Positions 27,468-35,948 of a DNA stretch of 64,000 nt are shown in pieces. The translations under genes were made by a program, and so were the position numbers. The DNA lies in contig NZ_LT707065.1 of NCBI RefSeq assembly GCF_900156745.1, forward strand, positions 5,716,086-5,780,085, written 5' to 3'. Within the stretch, counting starts at the first letter, position 1, and every line of letters starts with the position of its first letter. A model generated the notes under the pieces. That model saw only the letters and a list, made by a program, of their open reading frames with translations, ran no database searches and was not told where the DNA came from. This DNA comes from Achromobacter sp. MFA1 R4 (GTDB lineage Bacteria; Pseudomonadota; Gammaproteobacteria; Burkholderiales; Burkholderiaceae_B).

Positions 27468-28439
27468 ATGCAATCCCTACGCCTGCTAGGCGCCGCACTC
27501 GTCACGGGCGCGGCCTTGATGGCCGCTGGCCCCGCCCATGCCGCCGATTACCCCACCAAGCCCATCACGCTGGTCGTGCCCTTCCCCGCCGGATCGGGAA
27601 CGGACGCCGTGGGGCGGATCTTCGGCTCCGAACTGTCGACCATCCTGGGCCAGCAGGTGGTGGTGGAGAACAAGCCGGGCGCCAACGCGACCATCGCGGC
27701 CAACTACGTGGCCCGGGCCAAGCCGGACGGCTACACGCTGTTCGTCACGACGAACACCTCGCATTCGGCCGCCCCGTGGCTGATGAAGAACGTGCCTTAC
27801 GACCCGGTCAAGGATTTCACCCCGATCGCGCGCGGCGGCAACCTGCCTTTCATCCTGGTGGTGAACCCGAAGCGCCCCTGGAAGACCGTGGGCGACCTGG
27901 TGGCCGACGCCAAGAAAAATCCGGGCCGCATCACCTACGCCAGCGGCAACAGCACCGGCATCGTCGCGGGCGCCACGCTGGCCAACCGCGCCAAGATCGA
28001 CATCCTGCACGTGCCGTACAAAGGCACGCCGCAGAGCCTGACGGACGTGGTGGGCGGCCAGGTGGACTTCATGTTCACCGACCTGGCCTCGGGTCTGCCC
28101 TTCGTGCAATCGGGTCAGCTACGCGCGCTGGCCGTGTCCACCGCCGAGCGCAGCACCATCGTTCCCGACCTGCCGTCGATGGCCGAAGCGGGCGTGCCGG
28201 ATTTCGACCTGAACTCCTGGAACGGCTACTTCGGTCCGGCCGGCATGCCGCCGGAGATCGTCGCCAAGCTGAACGCGGCCATCAACCAGATCGTCGCCAA
28301 TCCCGACGTGAAAAAGCGCCTGGCCGGGCTGGGTTTCGACGCCTTTTCCAGCACGCCCGAGGCCTTTGGCCAGTTCGTGGGCGAACAGCGCGACCTCTGG
28401 GGCAAGCTGATTCGCGACGCGGGGATCGAGCAGCAATGA
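27468..28439 (+). CDS. Bug-family tripartite tricarboxylate transporter receptor
   Basis: A 323-residue periplasmic substrate-binding protein of the Bug (TctC-like) family, greatly expanded in Bordetella and relatives. A signal peptide ends after residue 25 (GPAHA). The mature protein opens with ADYPTKPITLVVPFPAGSGTD, typical of the family, and later has VPYKGTPQSLTDVVGGQVD. Family members bind carboxylates or related small acids. No TctA/TctB membrane genes are in the window, so it must use a transporter encoded elsewhere or act as a sensor. Its stop overlaps the CoA-transferase ATG (ATGA). Confidence 0.92.
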   Translation: MQSLRLLGAALVTGAALMAAGPAHAADYPTKPITLVVPFPAGSGTDAVGRIFGSELSTILGQQVVVENKPGANATIAANYVARAKPDGYTLFVTTNTSHSAAPWLMKNVPYDPVKDFTPIARGGNLPFILVVNPKRPWKTVGDLVADAKKNPGRITYASGNSTGIVAGATLANRAKIDILHVPYKGTPQSLTDVVGGQVDFMFTDLASGLPFVQSGQLRALAVSTAERSTIVPDLPSMAEAGVPDFDLNSWNGYFGPAGMPPEIVAKLNAAINQIVANPDVKKRLAGLGFDAFSSTPEAFGQFVGEQRDLWGKLIRDAGIEQQ

Positions 28440-29677
28440 TCGACCAGCCCCTGCCCGACACGCCCATCGCCGGGCCGCTTGCCGGCGTGCGCATCCTGGA
28501 CCTGAGTTCGGTGGTGATGGGGCCGTACGCCACCCAGGTCCTGGCGGACCTGGGCGCGGACGTGATCAAGGTGGAGTCGCCGGCCGGGGACAACATGCGG
28601 GCCGTCGGCCCCATGCGCAACCCCGGCATGGGGCACCTCTACCTGCACCTGAACCGCAACAAGCGCTCCATTGTCCTGGACCTGAAGACGCCCGAGGGGC
28701 TGGAGGCCTGCCTGAAACTGGCCGAACGCTGCGACGCCGTGCTCTACAACATCCGCCCCCAGGCCATGGCGCGGCTGGGACTGTCGTACGAGGCGGTGGC
28801 GGCGCGCAATCCGCGCATTGTCTACGTGGGCGCCTACGGCTTTGGCGAAGCCGGCCCCTACGCCGGCCGCCCCGCCTACGACGACCTGATCCAGGGCCAG
28901 ACCGGCATCGCCGCCCTGTCGGCGCAGCAGAGCGGCGACGTGCCGCGCTATGCCCCCCTGACCCTGGCCGACCGGGCCGTCGGCCTGCACGTGGGCATCG
29001 CGCTGGTGTCCGCCGTGCTGAGCGCGCAGACGCTGGGGCGAGGCCAGCAGGTGGAGATTCCCATGTTCGAGGGCATGGCGCACCTGGTCCTGGGCGATCA
29101 CCTGGGCGGCGCGACCTTCGAGCCGCCGATGGGGCCCACCGGCTACGCGCGCCTGCTGGCGCCGCACCGCCGGCCGTACGCCACTGCCGACGGCTACATC
29201 TGCCTGCTGATCTACAACGACAAGCACTGGCGCAATTTCTTCGACCTGATCGGCCGGCCCGAACTGTCGCGGGACCCGCGCTTCTGCACCCATGGCGCGC
29301 GCGCCGCGCACATCAGCGAGGTCTACGCCTTCGTGGCCGAGGTGATCGCCACGCGGCCCAGCCAGGACTGGCTGGACGCCCTGGCGCGGGCGGACATTCC
29401 CGCCTCGCAGCTCTACACCATCGACGGCCTGCTGCAGGACGAACATCTGGCCGCCACGGGCTTCATCCACGAAATGGACCACCCCTCGGAAGGCCGCATC
29501 CGCACCACCGCCCCGCTCGGGCGCTACGCGGGCACACCGACCTCCATACGCCGCCCCGCCCCGCGGCTGGGCCAGCACAGCCGCGAGGTGCTGGCCGAGG
29601 CGGGCTTTGGGCCGGAACAGATCGACGCCATGCTCGCGCGTGGCATTACCCAGGACGGAAACAACGATGGATTTTGA
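28436..29677 (+). CDS. Family III (CaiB/BaiF/Frc) CoA-transferase
   Basis: A 413-residue CoA-transferase expected to activate a carboxylic acid by moving CoA from a donor thioester. The N-terminal GVRILDLSSVVMGPYATQ and GADVIKVE segments are classic. The catalytic Asp is Asp149 in PAYDDLIQGQTGI, aligned by the D-x3-Q spacing of the family. The ATG at 28436 overlaps the Bug stop; open codons upstream are Bug shadow. It overlaps the acyl-CoA dehydrogenase start by 11 bases, so activation and oxidation are coupled. The acid substrate is unknown. Confidence 0.9.
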   Translation: MIDQPLPDTPIAGPLAGVRILDLSSVVMGPYATQVLADLGADVIKVESPAGDNMRAVGPMRNPGMGHLYLHLNRNKRSIVLDLKTPEGLEACLKLAERCDAVLYNIRPQAMARLGLSYEAVAARNPRIVYVGAYGFGEAGPYAGRPAYDDLIQGQTGIAALSAQQSGDVPRYAPLTLADRAVGLHVGIALVSAVLSAQTLGRGQQVEIPMFEGMAHLVLGDHLGGATFEPPMGPTGYARLLAPHRRPYATADGYICLLIYNDKHWRNFFDLIGRPELSRDPRFCTHGARAAHISEVYAFVAEVIATRPSQDWLDALARADIPASQLYTIDGLLQDEHLAATGFIHEMDHPSEGRIRTTAPLGRYAGTPTSIRRPAPRLGQHSREVLAEAGFGPEQIDAMLARGITQDGNNDGF

Positions 29678-30833
29678 GTTCACCTCCGAGCAATTGGCGC
29701 TGCGCGACGCCGTCTCCCGCATCTGCGAGCGCTATCCCGACGAATACTGGCTGGAACGCGATCGCGACGGCGGCTTTCCGCACGCCCTGCACGCCGACCT
29801 GGCGCGCGACGGATGGCTGGGGATCGCGATGCCGCAGGAATACGGCGGCGCCGGCCTGGGCATGACCGAGGCCGCGCTGATGATGCAGACCATCTCCGCC
29901 TCGGGAGCCGGCTTTGCCGGCGCCTCGGCCGTCCACATGAACATCTTCGGGCTCAATCCGGTGGTGGTGTTCGGCACCGACGAACAGCGCGGCCGCTGGC
30001 TGGAACCGCTGATCGCCGGCCGCGAAAAGGCCTGCTTCGCGGTCACCGAGCCCGACGCGGGGCTGGACACGACCAAGCTGAGCACCCGGGCCGTGCGCCA
30101 GGGCGACGAATACATCGTGCATGGCCGCAAGATCTGGATCTCCACGGCGCAGGTGGCCAGCAAGATGCTGCTGCTGGCCCGCACCACGCCGCTGTCCGAC
30201 GTGGAAAAGCCCACGCAGGGCCTGTCGCTGTTCTATACCGATCTGGACCGCGAGAAGATCGAAGTCCGCGAGATCGAGAAAATGGGCCGCAAGGCCGTGG
30301 ACTCGAACATGCTGTTCATCGACGGCCTGCGGATTCCGGTAGCCGACCGCATCGGCGAGGAAGGCCGCGGTTTCGAGTACATCCTGCACGGCCTGAACCC
30401 CGAGCGCATCCTGATCGCAGCCGAGGCGGTGGGCATCGGCCGCGCGGCGCTGGACCGGGCCGTCAAGTACGCCGGCGAGCGGACGGTCTTCGGGCGCCCC
30501 ATCGGCCAGAACCAGGGCATCCAGCATCCCCTGGCCCAGGCCTGGATGCAACTGGAGGCCGCGGACCTGATGGTGTTCAAGGCGGCCAGCCTGTATGACG
30601 CCGGCAAACCCTGCGGCCCGGCCGCGAATGCCGCGAAGTACCTGGCGGCCGAGGCCGGCTACAACGCCTGCCAGACCGCGGTGATGACGCTGGGCGGCAT
30701 GGGGTACGCCAAGGAGTACCACGTGGAGCGGCTGCTGCGCGAGAGCTTCATCCCGCGCATCGCGCCGGTGAGCCCGCAGCTCATCATGTGCTTCATCGCG
30801 GAAAAGGTGCTGGGCCTGCCCAAGTCTTACTGA
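29667..30833 (+). CDS. Acyl-CoA dehydrogenase
   Basis: A 388-residue flavoprotein of the acyl-CoA dehydrogenase superfamily. The N-terminal helical domain has QEYGGAGLG; the beta domain has CFAVTEPDAG and the C-terminal helical domain has GERTVFGRPIGQNQGIQHPLA. The usual C-terminal catalytic Glu (in YEGT of many relatives) is replaced: the equivalent run is RIAPVSPQ. A Glu in the alternative position (Glu246, LNPERILIA) matches the base location used by isovaleryl- and long-chain enzymes. ATG 29667 follows GGA at short range. It is the last gene of the cassette. Confidence 0.9.
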   Translation: MDFEFTSEQLALRDAVSRICERYPDEYWLERDRDGGFPHALHADLARDGWLGIAMPQEYGGAGLGMTEAALMMQTISASGAGFAGASAVHMNIFGLNPVVVFGTDEQRGRWLEPLIAGREKACFAVTEPDAGLDTTKLSTRAVRQGDEYIVHGRKIWISTAQVASKMLLLARTTPLSDVEKPTQGLSLFYTDLDREKIEVREIEKMGRKAVDSNMLFIDGLRIPVADRIGEEGRGFEYILHGLNPERILIAAEAVGIGRAALDRAVKYAGERTVFGRPIGQNQGIQHPLAQAWMQLEAADLMVFKAASLYDAGKPCGPAANAAKYLAAEAGYNACQTAVMTLGGMGYAKEYHVERLLRESFIPRIAPVSPQLIMCFIAEKVLGLPKSY

Positions 30834-30848
30834 CACTACACACTACAT

Positions 30849-30878
30849 AAATAGGCACTGCCTAAATAGGCACTGCCT
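30849..30878. repeat. Two-copy perfect 15-bp tandem repeat with internal palindrome
   Basis: AAATAGGCACTGCCT occurs twice head to tail (30849-30863 and 30864-30878). Each unit contains the palindrome AGGCA-C-TGCCT. It lies in the 96-base gap between the convergent acyl-CoA dehydrogenase and iclR genes. No T-tract follows, so it is not a standard terminator. Confidence 0.85.
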
Positions 30879-30929
30879 GAGAAACCGTAACCGGGCGGCG
30901 GGCTGCGGCCCGACGCGCCCGGGGACGGA

Positions 30930-31667
30930 TCAGGCCTGCTGTTCCAGCCCCGTGCAGGCCGCCCGCAGGATGCGGGCATAGGTCTCCTGCTCCGGCTCGA
31001 TGCGGTAGATGGGGCCGCCCACCGAAATGGCGTAGTGTTCGCCCGACAGCGTGACCGGCCAGGCGATCGCGCCCACGTCCGCGATCGACTCGCCGCTGTT
31101 CATGAACCAGCCTCGCTGCCGCGACGCCTCGATATCGGCCAGCAACGCGTCGCGCGTAACGAGCGTGCGCTCGTTGTAGCGCGTCATGGGCAAGGCCGCG
31201 AGCATGGCGTCCCGCGCGGACGGGTCCAGCAGCGAAAGCAGCGCCTTTCCCAGCGAATTGGCGTGTACGTCCTTGAACTCGCCGGCAACGGGGGCATAAC
31301 GGATCGTATGTGGCGAATCCAGCACATCCAGGTACACGACGCGGCCGTCCGGCGACAGCTTGGCGAACACGATGGTTTCGCGCGTGGCTTCCCTTAATTC
31401 GGTAAGGCTGGGATAGACCCGGTCCAGCACCGGGTCGGCCCGCGCGATGCGCTGGGCCATGGCAAGCAGGCGGCCGGTGGGGTAATAGCCCTGGCGCCGC
31501 CCCGTCTCATAGAGATAGCCCAGGCCGGTCAGCGTGCGAATGAGCGCCAGGCAACTGGAGACGGGCACGTCCAGCAGGCGGGCCAGTTCCGACAGGGGCA
31601 GCGCGCGTTTCTCGCGGGCGTAGGTTTCGATGATTTCGATAACTCGCAACGCCGTCTTGACACTCAT
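30930..31667 (-). CDS. IclR-family transcriptional regulator
   Basis: A 245-residue regulator with an N-terminal winged helix-turn-helix (residues 1 to about 65, LSELARLLDVPVSSCLALI) and a C-terminal IclR effector domain (about 80-240, with FKDVHANSLGKALLSLL). IclR proteins usually control a nearby catabolic operon and respond to its substrate. It converges on the cupin-Bug-CoA-transferase-dehydrogenase operon and is the only regulator there. A half-match to the operon operator lies upstream of its own start. Regulation of the cassette is an inference. Confidence 0.9.
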   Translation of the reverse strand: MSVKTALRVIEIIETYAREKRALPLSELARLLDVPVSSCLALIRTLTGLGYLYETGRRQGYYPTGRLLAMAQRIARADPVLDRVYPSLTELREATRETIVFAKLSPDGRVVYLDVLDSPHTIRYAPVAGEFKDVHANSLGKALLSLLDPSARDAMLAALPMTRYNERTLVTRDALLADIEASRQRGWFMNSGESIADVGAIAWPVTLSGEHYAISVGGPIYRIEPEQETYARILRAACTGLEQQA

Positions 31668-31683
31668 TGCCCGATCCAGACCA

Positions 31684-31695
31684 TTAGCACGTGAA
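31684..31695. promoter_or_regulatory. Possible IclR half-site upstream of iclR
   Basis: TTAGCACGTGAA matches the 12-base half-site TTCATACGTGAA at nine positions and lies 17 bases ahead of the iclR start. One such match in a spacer of this size could arise by chance, so autoregulation is only suggested. Confidence 0.3.
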
Positions 31696-31714
31696 CCACC
31701 TGTTTGCGCGGGGC

Positions 31715-31741
31715 TAAAGTTCCCTGCGAGGGTGTCGTTAT
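31715..31741 (+). promoter_or_regulatory. sigma28 (FliA) promoter for flaG-fliD
   Basis: TAAAGTTC (7 of 8 to TAAAGTTT), 11 bases, then GTCGTTAT (5 of 8 to GCCGATAA). It lies about 65 bases ahead of flaG. Late filament genes are the normal targets of this sigma factor. Confidence 0.65.
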
Positions 31742-31804
31742 GGTAACTGAGAATTTCCTGAAATCAGCGCGTTCCTCCGAGACGCCCCCGCCGTTGGAGT
31801 GATC

Positions 31805-32182
31805 ATGGCCGTAACCCCGTTAGCCCCCGCAGCCTTCGCGTCGTTACCGGTTTCGACCGCGATCGCCACGCCGGACCCCGCAGCAACCGCCACCCCCGCC
31901 CCCGCCAGCACCAATAGCGGCGCTTCCGACAGCGCGACGTCGGACCAGTCGAAAGCGCAGAAGCTGCCGCTCGACAAGGCGCTGGACGAGATCAACGAAC
32001 AGATGAAGGCCTGGTCGACGCAGCTTCAGTTCGAAATCGACCCCAATGTGCATCAGGTGGTCGTGTCGGTGATCGACGCGGAGTCCGGGGACGTCATTCG
32101 CACCATCCCCAGCGAAGCGGTGCTCAAAATCGCCAAAATGATCGTGAACATGCAGGGAAATGGCATTAAGACCTCTGCATGA
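31805..32182 (+). CDS. flaG: Flagellar protein FlaG
   Basis: A 125-residue protein. The first 50 residues are Ala/Thr/Pro-rich and variable; the C-terminal 75 residues hold the FlaG domain (FEIDPNVHQVVVSVIDAESGDVIR). FlaG is linked to control of filament length and is usually next to fliD. GGAG lies five bases before the ATG at 31805; a GTG two codons earlier overlaps that site and is rejected. A sigma28-type promoter lies upstream, so it leads the late filament-cap operon. Confidence 0.88.
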   Translation: MAVTPLAPAAFASLPVSTAIATPDPAATATPAPASTNSGASDSATSDQSKAQKLPLDKALDEINEQMKAWSTQLQFEIDPNVHQVVVSVIDAESGDVIRTIPSEAVLKIAKMIVNMQGNGIKTSA

Positions 32183-32327
32183 TCCGGCACCTGAAACACG
32201 GTTCGCCGCCATGTCTGGCGGGCCGGCGTTGAAAGAAGCCTCGAATTAGGCCCGCCTTATGCCTTTGCCCGGCCGATAGCCGGAACCCCTTTTTTGTCAG
32301 AATTGCATCGCTAGGAAGGAATTTCAC

Positions 32328-33716
32328 ATGGCCACCATCACTAACCTCGGTTCGACTTCAGGCTTGCCCCTGGAGGACATCCTCACGAAGCTGGAAGCTG
32401 CCGAGGAAAAGAAGCTGGAGCTGTACACGGTACGGCAGACCAGCTACGAAACGCGTGTTACGGCATACGGCCAACTGAAGAGCGCCGTGGAAGCCGTGCA
32501 GAAGGCCGCCGCCGTGCTGGGCAAGGCCGAGACGCTGGGCGCCGTGAAAGGCAGCGTGACCGGCGGTGAAGCCCTGACCGCGACCGTGGCCGCCGAAGGC
32601 GCCGTGGCCGGCCAGTACACGATCAATGTGACGAGGGTCGCCACTTCCCAGACCCTGCAATCGGGGGCCGTGGCGGATCGCAAGGCCTCCAATGGCGCCA
32701 CCGGCTCGTTTGAAATCGAACTGGCCGATGGCACCAAGAAGACCGTCGACCTGAAGGACGACACCTCGCTGAACGGCATCGTCAAGGCGGTCAACGCCGA
32801 CGACACGCTGGGCGTGCGCGCCACCGTCATCACCGACGGCGACGGCAAGAGCTACCTGATGCTGAGCGCCAAGGACACCGGCGTGCAGGCCTCGGTGAAG
32901 TCCATCACCGTGACGGGCGACCAGTCCCTCAAGGACGTCCTGAACTACAACACCGATGCGGGCGACACCAGCACCAAGATGACGGCCACCGCCGCCGTCG
33001 ACGCCGAGATCGACATCAACGGCATCACGGTCAAGAGCGGCTCCAACAATATTTCGACCGCTATCGACGGCGTCACGCTGAACCTGTCGACCACGACGGA
33101 AGCCGGCAAGCCGATCACGCTGAAGCTGGAAAGCGATCCCTCGGTGGCCAGCAAGGCCATCCAGAGCTTCGTGACCGCCTACAACACGCTGCAGACGACG
33201 ATCAAGAACCTGACCGCCTTCGACGCCACGGCCGCCACCAACCAGCCGCTGACCGGCGACGGCACGACGCGCGCCATCCAGTCCTCGATGGCCAGCGCGC
33301 TGCAAGTCCTGTCGGGTGAAGGCTCGCTGCGTTCGCTGGCCGACCTGGGCATCACGACCAACCCGCAGACGCGTCAGTTGACGCTGGACCAGACCAAGCT
33401 GGACAAGGCGCTGGCCTCCAACGGCGCGGACGTCTCGCGCCTGCTGACCGGCGAAAACGGGCTGGCCGCCAACTTCGAAAAGGCCACCAAAGACATCCTG
33501 AGCGACACCGGCTCGATCAAGACCAAGACCGACGGCCTTGCCAAGTCGATCGAGAACGTGAAGGCCCAGTACACCCGCGCCAAGGCCGCCGGCGAAGCCT
33601 CGCTCGAGCTCATGCGCGCCCAGTTCGTCCAGTTGGACAAGTTCGTTTCGCAGCAGTCGGTCACGGCAAGCTACCTGACCCAGCAGTTCGCCGCGATGAA
33701 CAAGTCGACGAGTTGA
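32328..33716 (+). CDS. fliD: Flagellar filament capping protein FliD
   Basis: A 462-residue cap protein that sits at the distal end of the filament and folds incoming flagellin. The N-terminal FliD_N region (GLPLEDILTKLEAAEEKKL) and the C-terminal FliD_C region with a terminal coiled coil (about 395-455) are both present. It has a strong ribosome site, AGGAAGGA, before ATG 32328. The 145-base gap from flaG contains a 6-bp stem but no terminator. fliS, its relative in filament export, follows 20 bases later. Confidence 0.95.
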   Translation: MATITNLGSTSGLPLEDILTKLEAAEEKKLELYTVRQTSYETRVTAYGQLKSAVEAVQKAAAVLGKAETLGAVKGSVTGGEALTATVAAEGAVAGQYTINVTRVATSQTLQSGAVADRKASNGATGSFEIELADGTKKTVDLKDDTSLNGIVKAVNADDTLGVRATVITDGDGKSYLMLSAKDTGVQASVKSITVTGDQSLKDVLNYNTDAGDTSTKMTATAAVDAEIDINGITVKSGSNNISTAIDGVTLNLSTTTEAGKPITLKLESDPSVASKAIQSFVTAYNTLQTTIKNLTAFDATAATNQPLTGDGTTRAIQSSMASALQVLSGEGSLRSLADLGITTNPQTRQLTLDQTKLDKALASNGADVSRLLTGENGLAANFEKATKDILSDTGSIKTKTDGLAKSIENVKAQYTRAKAAGEASLELMRAQFVQLDKFVSQQSVTASYLTQQFAAMNKSTS

Positions 33717-33736
33717 TAACCGAGAAGATGCATTAA

Positions 33737-34165
33737 ATGACGTACGCCGCGCGCCGCCCCACAGGCTCATACTCCGTCCGCTCCTACGCCGATATCGGCC
33801 TGGAAACGCAAGTGATGAGCGCCACGCCGGAAAGGCTGATCACCCTGCTCTACCAGGGTGCGCGCGCGGCAATCGGCCAGGCGCGGCTGCATCTGCAGGA
33901 AGGCCGTGTGGCCGAACGCGGCACGGCCATCACCAAGGCGATCAAGATCGTCGACGAAGGCCTGAAGATGGGCCTGAACATGGAAGCAGGCGGCGACATC
34001 GCCGCCAACCTGAGCCGGCTCTACGATTACATCGTCCGCACCCTGCTCATGGCCAACCTGAAAGCGGACGTCGAGCAGCTCGACATCGCCGACCGCCTGC
34101 TGGCGGACCTGGCCGAAGCCTGGCAGACATCCATCGATCGGCCTGCCCCGGGCGCACAGCTTTGA
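33737..34165 (+). CDS. fliS: Flagellin export chaperone FliS
   Basis: A 142-residue helical chaperone that binds the C terminus of flagellin and prevents premature polymerisation in the cytoplasm. The family hallmark near the N terminus is YADIGLETQVMSATPERLI with LITLLYQGA. It starts at ATG 33737 and its stop shares a base with a downstream ATG (TGATG), a classic coupling signal. It lies in the flaG-fliD-fliS-fliT order typical of bacteria. Confidence 0.94.
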   Translation: MTYAARRPTGSYSVRSYADIGLETQVMSATPERLITLLYQGARAAIGQARLHLQEGRVAERGTAITKAIKIVDEGLKMGLNMEAGGDIAANLSRLYDYIVRTLLMANLKADVEQLDIADRLLADLAEAWQTSIDRPAPGAQL

Positions 34166-34212
34166 TGGCCCCCACAACGAATTCAGACAGCCATCGAACG
34201 CCCGAGATTTCT

Positions 34213-34563
34213 ATGACGTCCCTCACCCAGTACTCCGCCATCCTGGAACACTATCAGGACATCGCCATTTCCACGGGCGAGATGTTGACCGCCGCCCAGG
34301 CCGGCGACTGGGACACCGCGCTCATGCACGGCCAGCAGTATTGCGAACAGGTCGAGCGCCTGCGCCATGCCGAGTCGACCAGTCCGCTGGACGAAGCCGG
34401 CCGCAGCATGAAGTACGACCTGCTCGTGCGCATCCTGGAAAACGACGCGATGACGCGCGACCTGGCGCTGCCGCAACTGGCCCGGCTGGGCGAACTGCTG
34501 GGACGCATGAAGCGCCAGCAGACGCTGCTGTCCACCTACGGCAACCAGGCTCCTGAAGAATGA
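34213..34563 (+). CDS. fliT: Flagellar export chaperone FliT
   Basis: A 116-residue small helical protein in the position of fliT, the chaperone for FliD and, in enterics, an anti-FlhDC factor. Sequence conservation in this family is low, so position after fliS and size carry much of the call. I chose ATG 34213 (MTSLTQYSAILEHYQ); ATG 34165, which overlaps the fliS stop, would add 16 polar residues and is a real alternative. It overlaps the next gene by ATGA. Confidence 0.8.
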   Translation: MTSLTQYSAILEHYQDIAISTGEMLTAAQAGDWDTALMHGQQYCEQVERLRHAESTSPLDEAGRSMKYDLLVRILENDAMTRDLALPQLARLGELLGRMKRQQTLLSTYGNQAPEE

Positions 34564-35948
34564 GCATCGGCCCCGCCGCGCTTGGCAACGTCCTGGTGCA
34601 GCGGCTGGACGCCGTGCTTGGCACGACGATGTCCGCCGCGAGCGCCAACCAGGTATCGGGCGCGCGGCCCGACGCGGTCAGCCAGCCCGGCAGCCCGGAG
34701 AAAGCCGGGCCCTCGGACGGCTCGGCCCGCGACCCCCGGCAAGGCATACAGACTGGCGGCGCCCGAGGCGACCGCCAGAATACTGTTGTCGACCCCAAAA
34801 CCGCCGCCGCGCTGGCGCTGGCCGCGCGCGGCCTGGTCACCAGCAGCGACACCACCGCCTCGGCGCCGACCACGCTGGGCACGACCGCCCGCACCATCCT
34901 GGCCCTGCTCGCCCAGTTCCCCGAAGCCGCGCCGCCCGTGCAAGGGCGCGCGCCGCTCTGGAGCGCCGACGCGCAGGGCGGGACGCAGCCCGGCCAGGCG
35001 GGCGGCGCCGGTAACGGCCAGCCGGCCCCTGCCCAGCCCGGCCAGCCCGCACAGGCGGGACAAGCCGGACTACAACCCGGACAACCCGGCCAGCCCGCGC
35101 CCGCCCCGGCGGCCCCGCCCTCTGCTTCCGCGCCCCTGCCTGCGGCGACGCCCGCCGCCGCGCCTGCCGCCGGCGCGGCCGCCGATGCCGCGACGGCCCG
35201 GCCGGCCACGCACCCCGGTGGGCAGGCGGGCGGCGCGAAAGGCCCCGAAGGCGCGTCCCACGCCTCGCTCGCCACGGGCGGCCCGTCCGCGCGTGCGCTG
35301 GGACAGGCCTTGCGCACCGCTCTCCAGACCAGCGGCCTGTTCTACGAATCGCACCTGACCGACATGGTCTTTGGCCGCAAGAATCCGGTCTCGCTGCAGA
35401 ACGAGCCGCAGGCCCGCCTGACGCGCGAATCCGCCGCGCACGCCAGTTCCCAGCCGCGCGGCCGCGGCGACACCGCGAACGCCGGCCGGTCCGGCGCGGG
35501 CGCCGACGCGCCCGCCTCGGTGGGCACGTCGACATCGTCCACGCCCGGCGCGCCCGTGAGCGGCATCCACCAGGACCTCACCGTGCTGGTCCGTCAGCAG
35601 CTCGATGTCCTGGCCAACCAGACCCTCGCCTGGCAGGGCGAAGCCTGGCCCGGCACGCCGATGGAATGGGAAGTGGAACGCGATCCCTACGGCGCCGACC
35701 GCGAATCGGCCGTCCCCACCTGGGCGACCCGCGTGAAGCTGGACCTGCCGCGCCTGGGGCTGGTGGACGCCCGGCTGAACCTGGCGGGCGACCAGATCGT
35801 GCTGCAGCTGATCGCCCCGCACAGCGCGGGCGAGATCAATGACGCCTCGGACATGCTACGCTCGCGCCTCCTGGCCGCCGGCCTGACCCTGAGCAATCTG
35901 ACCGTGAGCGTGGTGGAACCGCGTCCCGTCATTCCGACCGATTTCTGA
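34560..35948 (+). CDS. FliK-like protein with C-terminal hook-length domain (second copy)
   Basis: A 462-residue protein. The N-terminal two-thirds are Ala/Pro/Gly/Gln-rich, with a low-complexity GQPGQ-type stretch at about 140-190. The C-terminal segment (about 370-455, VKLDLPRLGLVDARLNLAGD then LRSRLLAAGLTLSNLTV) resembles the FliK C-terminal domain that binds FlhB to switch export from hook to filament proteins. The canonical fliK is at 43274-44659, so this is a paralogue in the late operon. It overlaps fliT and the FlhB-like gene at ATGA/TGATGA junctions. Confidence 0.78.
   Translation: MSIGPAALGNVLVQRLDAVLGTTMSAASANQVSGARPDAVSQPGSPEKAGPSDGSARDPRQGIQTGGARGDRQNTVVDPKTAAALALAARGLVTSSDTTASAPTTLGTTARTILALLAQFPEAAPPVQGRAPLWSADAQGGTQPGQAGGAGNGQPAPAQPGQPAQAGQAGLQPGQPGQPAPAPAAPPSASAPLPAATPAAAPAAGAAADAATARPATHPGGQAGGAKGPEGASHASLATGGPSARALGQALRTALQTSGLFYESHLTDMVFGRKNPVSLQNEPQARLTRESAAHASSQPRGRGDTANAGRSGAGADAPASVGTSTSSTPGAPVSGIHQDLTVLVRQQLDVLANQTLAWQGEAWPGTPMEWEVERDPYGADRESAVPTWATRVKLDLPRLGLVDARLNLAGDQIVLQLIAPHSAGEINDASDMLRSRLLAAGLTLSNLTVSVVEPRPVIPTDF

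Noticed and set aside
32272-32279. GCCGATAG sequence ahead of fliD, 7 of 8 to the sigma28 -10
   Set aside because: No -35 match at the required 11-base spacing; fliD can be read from the flaG promoter.
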